From Deltaproteobacteria bacterium YD0425bin51 (GTDB lineage Bacteria; Desulfobacterota; Desulfobacteria; Desulfobacterales; YD0425bin51), in the NCBI GenBank assembly GCA_002753225.1, contig PDZS01000001.1:124001-188000 (forward strand): a stretch of 64,000 nt of DNA, in the 5' to 3' direction. This document shows positions 54,511 through 61,914 of the stretch, one piece after another. The notes beneath the pieces are model-generated. The model made no database searches. It was not told the DNA's origin and saw only the letters and a program-made list of their open reading frames with translations. Made by a program: the position numbers and the translations under genes. How positions within the stretch are numbered: the first letter of the stretch is position 1; each line of letters begins with the position of its first letter.

Positions 54511-55797
54511 TTTATTTAAAACAAGGCCTGTTATTACCTTAGGATAAAAATATGTTGATTTTCTAGGCATTATCAAACCTTGTTCTGAAATTGCTTTTAC
54601 TTGCTCAATTTTAGTTGGATTATTTATAAAAGCAATAGCGCATTTGCCTGATTTAACATTTAATAAAGCTTCTTCTACATCTCTTGTATAAGTTATAAGT
54701 TTTTCATCGTCTAATTTTGTCTGATCAAAGCCAAGCATCTCCATCAGAATAAGGCGTGTAAGAACAGTTACATCTAGCTCTCTCATTGATTGAGGAAGTT
54801 CTTGCCCAAACATACTTTCCATAATGTTAGGTTTTAGTGTAAGTATATAGAAATTTTCATCATTTTTTATGAAAACTCCTATTGCGTTTTGGTTGGATAA
54901 AATTTCAAGGAGACTTAGAAATTCAGGAAGAGATGGCGTTGTTTTTATTTCAAAGTATTGTTTTGATTTTTCAATAAAATCATCTGATTTTTCAATATGA
55001 TTTACCATTCTATGCGCTGGAAGTATTATAAGACCAGGATCCTGGATTCCTGATAAATACATCATAATGTTATTTGCAGGGTGATCTTCTCCAAAGTCAG
55101 GGGTATTTTCTTTAACCCAGTTTTTATAATTTAAGGCTGTCTCATACCTGTGGTGACCGTCTGCAATAAAGATAGTTTTATTTGCCATGCTTTCTGTAAT
55201 ATGCTTGAGGATATTAGTATCAGTTATTTTCCATAACTTATGATTATGCTCATAGTCATCATAACAATCAATATCAGGGTTTTTGTTTGATATTGAATTT
55301 TTTAAGAAATCAATTAAATTATCATTGTCCAGAAACAGAGAAAAAATTTGAGAAAAATTTGCATGACAAACTTTCATAAGCTCTAGTCTTTCAGACTTTA
55401 TTTTAGAGAAAGTTTTTTCATGGGGAAGTATTATACCTTTTTCAAAAGGTTCAAGTTTGACAAGGGTAATAAGTCCATATCTTGTAATTAGTTGCCCCTT
55501 GAATAAAAATCTTACAGAGGTTAAATAGATGGAAGGCTTATCATCCTGAACGAATAAACCTTTAGACAACCAGTCTTTGAAGTATTTAGAAGCCCTTATA
55601 TGAGGGTTATTCTCCTTGTTATCATTAGGTGTTTTCTCCCCAAGAATAAGCCTTATAATGTTTTGAGGATGACGTTTGTGATAATTTTTTTGTTCTTCTT
55701 CAGAAATAACATCATATGGAGGAGTTATTACGTCAGAAATTTTTTGAATTTTATCTTGGTTATAAAGTATTCCTTTAAATGGTATAATTTGTGCCAT
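54505..55797 (-). CDS. DUF1015 family protein
   Basis: A 430-residue protein of the DUF1015 family, recognisable from IIPFKGILYNQDKI, VITPPYDVISEEEQKNYHKRHPQNIIRLILG at the N-terminus and FIADGHHRYETALNYK (~200-215), the most conserved block. Family members are found in many anaerobes and archaea; the biochemical function is not firmly known to me. Converges on the secreted protein gene with a six-base overlap; divergent from the response regulator at 55937. Confidence 0.88.
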   Translation of the reverse strand: MAQIIPFKGILYNQDKIQKISDVITPPYDVISEEEQKNYHKRHPQNIIRLILGEKTPNDNKENNPHIRASKYFKDWLSKGLFVQDDKPSIYLTSVRFLFKGQLITRYGLITLVKLEPFEKGIILPHEKTFSKIKSERLELMKVCHANFSQIFSLFLDNDNLIDFLKNSISNKNPDIDCYDDYEHNHKLWKITDTNILKHITESMANKTIFIADGHHRYETALNYKNWVKENTPDFGEDHPANNIMMYLSGIQDPGLIILPAHRMVNHIEKSDDFIEKSKQYFEIKTTPSLPEFLSLLEILSNQNAIGVFIKNDENFYILTLKPNIMESMFGQELPQSMRELDVTVLTRLILMEMLGFDQTKLDDEKLITYTRDVEEALLNVKSGKCAIAFINNPTKIEQVKAISEQGLIMPRKSTYFYPKVITGLVLNKL

Positions 55798-55936
55798 AGC
55801 TTTTATTTTGACTTTCTTAATTGTTAATTAATTATATAAAAAATATAACTTAACATGTTAGCAAGATAATATCAATAACTTGCATATAAAGTCTATTTTT
55901 TGTTATTATTAAAAATATAATAAATTAGGAGGAAAT

Positions 55937-56323
55937 ATGAGTGAAAAGAAAAAACTAAGGATACTTATTGCAGATGATGAAATACATATAAGAATGATGC
56001 TTAAAATGGCAATGATTTCAATGGGAACTGAAGTTGTTGGTGAGGCAAAAAATGGAGCTGAAGCAATTGAATTATTTAAAAAGGCTAAACCAGATATAAT
56101 GCTTCTTGATGTAAATATGCCTATAAAAACTGGAGATGAGGTATTGAAGGCTATAAAGTCAGAATTTCCTGATGCTTGCATTATTATGATGACATCTGTT
56201 GCTGATTCTGAAACAGTTGAAAATTGTATTAACTTAGGCGCTGCAACATATATTCTTAAAGATACACCCCTTAATGAAATGAAACAGATGATAAAAGAAG
56301 CATGGGATGAGTTTAAAAGCTAA
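55937..56323 (+). CDS. Single-domain response regulator
   Basis: A 128-residue receiver protein, with IADDEIHIRMM, phosphoacceptor Asp58 in IMLLDVNMP, and MTSVAD in the Thr/Ser position. The usual distal Lys sits in ILKDTPL. It starts after a clear TAGGAGGAAAT. First of a tight plus-strand set: this gene, a 48-codon gene (15 bases on), the PilB-like ATPase and a histidine kinase. The layout suggests a two-component circuit controlling a type IV pilus or secretion motor. Confidence 0.9.
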   Translation: MSEKKKLRILIADDEIHIRMMLKMAMISMGTEVVGEAKNGAEAIELFKKAKPDIMLLDVNMPIKTGDEVLKAIKSEFPDACIIMMTSVADSETVENCINLGAATYILKDTPLNEMKQMIKEAWDEFKS

Positions 56324-56338
56324 ATTAAGGAGCAGAAC

Positions 56339-56485
56339 ATGAGTTTAAAATATGACCTTAAAAAAATTATGATGGAAGTTAGAGAAGATGAAGAGGAAGG
56401 TGGACAAGCAAAGAAAGTTGGCAAAGTTTCTCAGGATGATATAAAAAAATTATTAGCTAAAAAACGTAAAGGAGAAACAAAGTGA
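56339..56485 (+). CDS. 48-residue protein with FliM-like motif
   Basis: A short gene between the response regulator and the PilB-like ATPase. ATG at 56339 follows TTAAGGAGCAGAAC, an excellent ribosome site with a six-base gap; the TGA overlaps the next gene's GTG (GTGA), so coupling is strong. The product is charged, with an acidic start (EVREDEEE) and basic end (KKRKGETK). Residues 30-39 read VSQDDIKKLL, much like the N-terminal segment of flagellar FliM (pattern LSQxEIDxLL) that binds phosphorylated CheY. An adaptor between receiver and motor is a testable guess. It may belong to a small conserved family in Desulfobacterota. Confidence 0.75.
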   Translation: MSLKYDLKKIMMEVREDEEEGGQAKKVGKVSQDDIKKLLAKKRKGETK

Positions 56486-58185
56486 GCCCAAAACCTTCTT
56501 TTTTAGAGTTACTTACATCAGAAAAAATTCTTACAAAAGAGGATGCCCAAAAGCTTAATGATAAATATAAAGGTAGTTTATTTTCAATACTCAAGCATCT
56601 TTTTAAAGGTAATGTAGCGCCTAAAGAAACTTTGGGCAAAATGTGGGGAGATTCCATCGGAGTTGCATATGTCAATTTAGAAAAAACATTATTTCAAAAT
56701 CAAGTTGTTCAAAAATTGCCAGAGGAATTTGCTAAAAAAAACAGTATAATACCTTTATATGAAATTCAAGGAGTCGTTACATTAGCCTCTGCAAATCCAA
56801 TAGATTTAAAGGTGATAGATGAAGCAAGAAGACTTATGAAATGCCAGATAAGCGCTGTATTTTCTTTTCCAGAAGAAATTATTGATGCAATTGATATTCA
56901 ATATCAGTCAGGGGATTCTATAAGCAGATTTATTGGACGTATTGCAGAAAATGCTCTTTTTAAAGGGACAAGTAAGATAACAGCAGAACAATTAAATGAA
57001 CTAGCAGGAGATCAGTCTGTTATTGAATTTTGCAGAAGTATTCTACTTTTAGCAGTTAAAGAAAGAGCAAGCGATATTCATATAGATCCACAGGAAGATA
57101 TAATATATGTTAGATTTCGTATTGACGGAGTTCTACATGATAGACTTAAAATTGATAAATCTCTTTTGCCCCCTTTGATTTCAAGACTTAAAGTTATAGG
57201 AAACTTAGATATTACAGAGAAAAGAAGGCCTCAAGATGGGCGAATTAGTATATCTTTAACTAAAAAATCTATAGATTTTCGATTGTCTACTGTTCCAACT
57301 ATTTATGGTGAAAAAATTGTTTTGAGAATTCTTGGTCAAATTCAAAAAGATGAAGTCCCTGATTTGACTGAGTTAAATTTTTCAAAGTCAAACCTTAATA
57401 CTTTAAGAAAAATTATAGAATCCCCAAATGGAGTCTTTTTTGTTACAGGTCCAACAGGATCTGGTAAATCTACTACTCTTTTTTCTGCTTTAAAGTATTT
57501 AAATAAAATAGATGTAAACATTATGACTGCAGAAGACCCTGTTGAATACCGCCTTCCTAGAATAAATCAGATACAGGTAAACCAATCTATAGGATTTAAC
57601 TTTGCATCAGCTCTTAGGTCTTTTTTAAGGCAGGATCCAGATATAATTTTAATTGGAGAAATAAGAGATGTTGAGACTGCAAAGATTGCTGCTCAAGCAG
57701 CTCTTACAGGGCATTTTGTTTTATCAACAATGCATACAAATAGCGCACTTCAAGCAATAACAAGGCTTGTGGAAATAGGCGTAGAACCATTTCTTGTTGC
57801 TCCCTCTATCATTGGAGTTATGGCGCAGAGATTAGTACGAAAAATATGTAAATACTGCAAAGAGAGCTATAGATTAACTCCTCAAGAAATAGACAATTAT
57901 TTTATTGTTGATGAGCCAGAAATAGAAGAAGTTTTATTTTATAAAGGGAAAGGCTGCAGCGAATGCAACAATATTGGTTATCATGGCAGAATAGCCATAC
58001 ATGAAATATTTATTATAAATGAAAAAATTAGGGCTCTTATTTCAAGAAATGCTTCTGTTGTTGAGATTGAAAATGCAGCTAGTGAGCTTAATTTTAAAGA
58101 TATGCGCTATGATGGTATGAAAAAGGTATTGAGGGGAATGACAACAATAGATGAGTTAAATAAGATAGCAGCAGCTGATTTATAA
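56482..58185 (+). CDS. GspE/PilB-type secretion or pilus ATPase
   Basis: A 567-residue type II secretion/type IV pilus extension ATPase. Residues ~1-150 form a T2SSE_N-like domain, without the arginine-rich c-di-GMP signature of MshEN that I can detect. The ATPase core has Walker A GPTGSGKST (Gly323), the Asp box ITAEDPVEYRLP, Walker B PDIILIGEIRDVETAKIAAQAALTGH, and His box. A zinc module CKYCKESY...GCSECNNIGYHGR follows. Starts with GTG at 56482. No pilC, pilT or gsp genes are in the window, so its partner structure is encoded elsewhere. Confidence 0.9.
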   Translation: MSPKPSFLELLTSEKILTKEDAQKLNDKYKGSLFSILKHLFKGNVAPKETLGKMWGDSIGVAYVNLEKTLFQNQVVQKLPEEFAKKNSIIPLYEIQGVVTLASANPIDLKVIDEARRLMKCQISAVFSFPEEIIDAIDIQYQSGDSISRFIGRIAENALFKGTSKITAEQLNELAGDQSVIEFCRSILLLAVKERASDIHIDPQEDIIYVRFRIDGVLHDRLKIDKSLLPPLISRLKVIGNLDITEKRRPQDGRISISLTKKSIDFRLSTVPTIYGEKIVLRILGQIQKDEVPDLTELNFSKSNLNTLRKIIESPNGVFFVTGPTGSGKSTTLFSALKYLNKIDVNIMTAEDPVEYRLPRINQIQVNQSIGFNFASALRSFLRQDPDIILIGEIRDVETAKIAAQAALTGHFVLSTMHTNSALQAITRLVEIGVEPFLVAPSIIGVMAQRLVRKICKYCKESYRLTPQEIDNYFIVDEPEIEEVLFYKGKGCSECNNIGYHGRIAIHEIFIINEKIRALISRNASVVEIENAASELNFKDMRYDGMKKVLRGMTTIDELNKIAAADL

Positions 58186-58196
58186 TGGAGGAAAAA

Positions 58197-59312
58197 ATGG
58201 AGACTAAATTTTTACCTGCAGAACGCGCAAATGAAAATGTAATTAAACAACAATCTGAGATTGTGTCAAATTTTTCATATTTAAAAGACCTGTATTCTGC
58301 AGTTACTGATGTTGTTTTAATTTTAAACAAAGAAAGGCAGATAGTTTTTTATAACAACAATTTAATCGACATGATAGGAATTGAAAATTTAATATGTGGA
58401 CTTAGGCTTGGTGAAGTTTTTAAATGTATCCATGCTTTTGAATCAGCCGGTGGTTGCGGAACAACGGAATTTTGTAGAGAATGTGGAGCAGCAAAAGCAA
58501 TACTGTCCAGCAAAAAAGGAACTCCTGCCACAGAAGAATGCAGAATTATTCAGAAAGAGGGGAATAGCGCTTTAGACCTCAGGGTGAAAACAAAGCAGAT
58601 AGAAATAGGAGATGAAGATTTTACTATTGTTGCTGCAACAGATATAAGTAATGAAAAAAGGAGGAGAGTTCTAGAGCGTTTGTTTTTTCATGATATTATG
58701 AACACTGCTGTAGGTGTGAGAGGATTATCAGAATTACTGTCTATGGCTTCAGAAGAAAATTTAAATGAGCTAAAAGATATGATTCATAACGGCTCGGAAC
58801 ATCTTGTTGAAGAAATAAAAAGCCAAAGGATGCTTACTGCTGCAGAAAATAATGAGCTAGCTATAACTCCTATTTTAATAAATTCAAGAAAACTTTTAGA
58901 GGAAATATTTAATCTATACAAAATGCATGAAGTTGCAAAAGATAAAAATCTTCAAATTGACACCAAATCCCAAGGCATTGAGTTTAAAAGTGATAAGGTG
59001 ATATTATCAAGAGTTGTGGGAAATATGACAAAAAATGCGTTAGAGGCTTGTAATATTGGAGATACTGTAAAAATAGGGTGTATATTGGAAAACAATTTGG
59101 TTAAGTTTTGGGTAAATAATCCAACAGTTATGCCAACAAGCGTTAAACTTCAGGTTTTTCAACGCTCTTTTTCCACAAAGGGTCAGGGAAGGGGGCTTGG
59201 AACTTATAGCATGAAGCTTTTGAGTGAAAAATATTTAAAAGGACAGGTTTCTTTCACCACATCTGAGATAGAAGGTACAACCTTTACTGCATCTTATCCT
59301 TTAGGAATATAA
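58197..59312 (+). CDS. PAS sensor histidine kinase
   Basis: A ~371-residue soluble histidine kinase. A PAS domain (~25-145; AVTDVVLILNKERQIVFYNN) contains CIHAFESAGGCGTTEFCRECGAAKAI, a cysteine-rich insertion I recall in many deltaproteobacterial PAS kinases, possibly metal- or redox-sensing. Phosphoacceptor His lies in FFHDIMNTAVGVRGL (~165), and HATPase motifs NALEAC and GRGLGTYSMKL follow. ATG at 58197 is preferred over 58185 because GGAGG lies at 58187-58191. No membrane helices. Probably the partner of the receiver protein two genes upstream. Confidence 0.88.
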   Translation: METKFLPAERANENVIKQQSEIVSNFSYLKDLYSAVTDVVLILNKERQIVFYNNNLIDMIGIENLICGLRLGEVFKCIHAFESAGGCGTTEFCRECGAAKAILSSKKGTPATEECRIIQKEGNSALDLRVKTKQIEIGDEDFTIVAATDISNEKRRRVLERLFFHDIMNTAVGVRGLSELLSMASEENLNELKDMIHNGSEHLVEEIKSQRMLTAAENNELAITPILINSRKLLEEIFNLYKMHEVAKDKNLQIDTKSQGIEFKSDKVILSRVVGNMTKNALEACNIGDTVKIGCILENNLVKFWVNNPTVMPTSVKLQVFQRSFSTKGQGRGLGTYSMKLLSEKYLKGQVSFTTSEIEGTTFTASYPLGI

Positions 59313-59314
59313 AA

Positions 59315-60385
59315 ATGATTTCAAAAGAAAGAAGATATAGCAAGTCAATTAGAGTTGGAAATGTAGAAATCGGAGGTAATTCAGCTATTTCTGTTCAATC
59401 TATGACAAATACTCTTACTAAAAATGTGCCAGCTACGGTATCCCAAATTAGAAGATTAGAAGAGGCTGGCTGTGAAATAATAAGAGTTGCAGTTCCTGAT
59501 CTTGAGTCAGCAAAAGCTATATCTTTTATAAAAAAGGAAATTAAAATTCCAATTATTGCTGATATTCATTTTGATCATAAACTTGCAATTGCTTCAATAG
59601 AAGCAGGCGCAGATGGGCTTAGGATAAATCCTGGAAATATTGGTTCTGAAAAAAAAATAAAAAATTTAGTTGAAATTGCAAGGGCTAATAATATTTCAAT
59701 TAGAATAGGAGTAAACGCTGGATCTTTGGAAAAAGACATTTATAAAAAATATGGCGGAGCAACTCATGAGGCAATGGTTGAAAGCGCTTTGCGCCATATA
59801 GAATTAATAAGATCCTTTGATTTTCATGAATTAAAGATATCAATGAAAGCATCGGATGTAGGACGAACGCTTGCTTCTTATAGACTCCTTAGCCAAAAGA
59901 CAGATTTACCTTTTCATATTGGTGTAACAGAAGCTGGAGGACTTTTTCCTGGAATTGTTAAATCTTCTATAGGTATAGGTATGCTTTTATATGAAGGTAT
60001 TGGAGATACCATACGCGTTTCTTTAACGCGGGATCCTGTAGAAGAAGTAAGAGTTGGATATGAAATTTTAAAGGCATTAGGTATTCGCAAAAGAGGAGCA
60101 GACATTATTTCTTGCCCAACTTGTGGAAGATGCGGTATTAATTTATTCGAGATTCTTGAAACTGTAGAAAAAGCTCTTTTAACAAATCCATTGGAGATAA
60201 AAATTGCTATTATGGGATGCGTGGTAAATGGACCTGGTGAAGCAAAAGAAGCAGATATAGGAATAGCTGGAGGCGATGGAATAGGAATTCTTTTTAAAAA
60301 AGGAAAAGTTATAAAAAAATTTCCTCAAGATAAAATAGTTGAGGTTTTATTAAAAGAAATAGAAAGGATTAAGGATAATGGATAA
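59315..60385 (+). CDS. ispG: 4-hydroxy-3-methylbut-2-en-1-yl diphosphate synthase IspG
   Basis: IspG is the 4Fe-4S reductase acting on methylerythritol cyclodiphosphate in the MEP isoprenoid pathway. The 356-residue protein has the N-terminal VGNVEIGGNSAISVQSMTNT, barrel motifs IPIIADIHFDHKLAI, ADGLRINPGNIG, and the cluster Cys residues in ISCPTCGRCGINLFE and GCVVNGPGEAKEAD. Lacks the long insertion of plant forms. Stop overlaps the proS ATG by eight bases, and it follows the kinase by two bases. Confidence 0.96.
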   Translation: MISKERRYSKSIRVGNVEIGGNSAISVQSMTNTLTKNVPATVSQIRRLEEAGCEIIRVAVPDLESAKAISFIKKEIKIPIIADIHFDHKLAIASIEAGADGLRINPGNIGSEKKIKNLVEIARANNISIRIGVNAGSLEKDIYKKYGGATHEAMVESALRHIELIRSFDFHELKISMKASDVGRTLASYRLLSQKTDLPFHIGVTEAGGLFPGIVKSSIGIGMLLYEGIGDTIRVSLTRDPVEEVRVGYEILKALGIRKRGADIISCPTCGRCGINLFEILETVEKALLTNPLEIKIAIMGCVVNGPGEAKEADIGIAGGDGIGILFKKGKVIKKFPQDKIVEVLLKEIERIKDNG

Positions 60386-61898
60386 GAAAGCAGTTCGAGC
60401 AATTTCACCTACAAGGGAAGAAGATTATCCCGAGTGGTATCAGCAAGTAGTTAAATTGTCAGATATGGCAGATAGATCACCTGTTAGGGGATGTATGGTA
60501 ATAAAGCCTTGGGGCTATGCCCTATGGGAGAATATGGTACATATTTTAGATGCCATGTTTAAGTCAACAGGAGTTAAAAATGCCTATTTCCCTCTTTTTA
60601 TACCCTTAAGCTTTCTTGAAAAAGAATCAGAACATGTTGAAGGTTTTGCAAAAGAATGTGCTGTTGTAACTCATCACAGACTTGAAAAGGGAGAATCTGG
60701 AGGACTTGTTCCTGCTGGTGTTTTGAGTGAACCTTTAGTCGTCAGACCAACATCTGAAACTATTATTGGAGATTCTTTTTCTAAATGGATCACAAGCTAT
60801 CGGGATCTTCCAATACTTATAAACCAATGGGCAAACGTTGTCAGATGGGAGATGCGGACTAGAGTTTTTTTAAGAACAAGTGAATTTTTGTGGCAGGAAG
60901 GTCATACAGCACATGCCAGCAAAAAAGAAGCAATAGATAGAACTTATATGATGTTAGATTTATATGAAAAATTTGTTCAAGATTACCTTGCAATTCCAGT
61001 AATTAAAGGTAGTAAAACTCCTTCAGAAAGATTTCCAGGAGCAATTGATACATTATGTATAGAGGCAATGATGCAGGATAGAAAAGCGCTGCAAGTTGGC
61101 ACATCTCATTTTTTAGGTCAAAATTTTGCAAAAGCATCTCAAATTAAGTTTCAATCTGAAGATGCAATAGAAGAATACGCATGGACAACTTCTTGGGGGG
61201 TTTCAACACGTTTGATTGGCGGAATTATAATGGCACATGGAGATGATGATGGAATAATTTTACCGCCAAAAGTAGCATCATCTCATATAGTTTTGATGCC
61301 AATTTTTAAAAAAGCTGATGAAAAAACAAAGGTAATGGAATATACTGAGAATCTTTGTAAAGAGTTAATGGATAAGAATTATTTTGGAAGAAGCCTTGCA
61401 GTTGAAATTGATAGCCGTGAAATAGGCGGAACAAGGGGCTGGGATTGGATTAAAAAGGGAATTCCAATAAGGGTTGAAATTGGTATGAGAGATATAAAAG
61501 ATAACTCTGTTTTTGTTGGAAGGCGTGACAAGGATCATAAAGATAAAAAATCCATAAGAAAAGAAGAGTTTGTTTCAGAAATAACAAATATATTAAACGA
61601 AATACAAAATACATTATTTAATAATGCATTATCGGTAAGAACAAAAAATACCATTCTAATAGATGATAACAAAATGTTTTACGATTTTTTTACTCCAGCC
61701 AATATAGAAAATCCAATAATTCATGGAGGATTTGCTATGTCACATTGGTGTGGAAATATAGAATGCGAATCTAAAATAAAGGATGATTTAAGCGTTACAA
61801 TTCGTTGTATTCCATTTGATAGCATCAAAGAAAAGGGGAATTGTATTTGCTGTGGTTCTAGTAGTGATCGACGAGTAGTATTTTCAAAGGCATACTAA
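60378..61898 (+). CDS. proS: Prolyl-tRNA synthetase, type 3 (archaeal/eukaryote-like)
   Basis: Class II aminoacyl-tRNA synthetase charging tRNA-Pro. Motif 2 region RWEMRTRVFLRTSEFLWQEGHTAHA, RPTSETII, and the motif 3 region are present, and the 506-residue length plus C-terminal zinc-like region (CESK..., CICCG) and terminal Tyr match the short type 3 ProRS of archaea, eukaryotes and some bacteria. It lacks the INS editing domain of the bacterial type (~570 residues). Between ispG and relA/spoT. Confidence 0.94.
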   Translation: MDKKAVRAISPTREEDYPEWYQQVVKLSDMADRSPVRGCMVIKPWGYALWENMVHILDAMFKSTGVKNAYFPLFIPLSFLEKESEHVEGFAKECAVVTHHRLEKGESGGLVPAGVLSEPLVVRPTSETIIGDSFSKWITSYRDLPILINQWANVVRWEMRTRVFLRTSEFLWQEGHTAHASKKEAIDRTYMMLDLYEKFVQDYLAIPVIKGSKTPSERFPGAIDTLCIEAMMQDRKALQVGTSHFLGQNFAKASQIKFQSEDAIEEYAWTTSWGVSTRLIGGIIMAHGDDDGIILPPKVASSHIVLMPIFKKADEKTKVMEYTENLCKELMDKNYFGRSLAVEIDSREIGGTRGWDWIKKGIPIRVEIGMRDIKDNSVFVGRRDKDHKDKKSIRKEEFVSEITNILNEIQNTLFNNALSVRTKNTILIDDNKMFYDFFTPANIENPIIHGGFAMSHWCGNIECESKIKDDLSVTIRCIPFDSIKEKGNCICCGSSSDRRVVFSKAY

Positions 61899-61914
61899 TG
61901 CAGGTATTAAAATT

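Noticed and set aside
55808..55921. Promoter-like hexamers (TTGACT near 55808; TATAAT at 55916) before the response regulator
   Set aside because: The TATAAT lies too close to the start codon and ribosome site to serve as its promoter, and the upstream TTGACT pair is no better than expected in AT-rich DNA.
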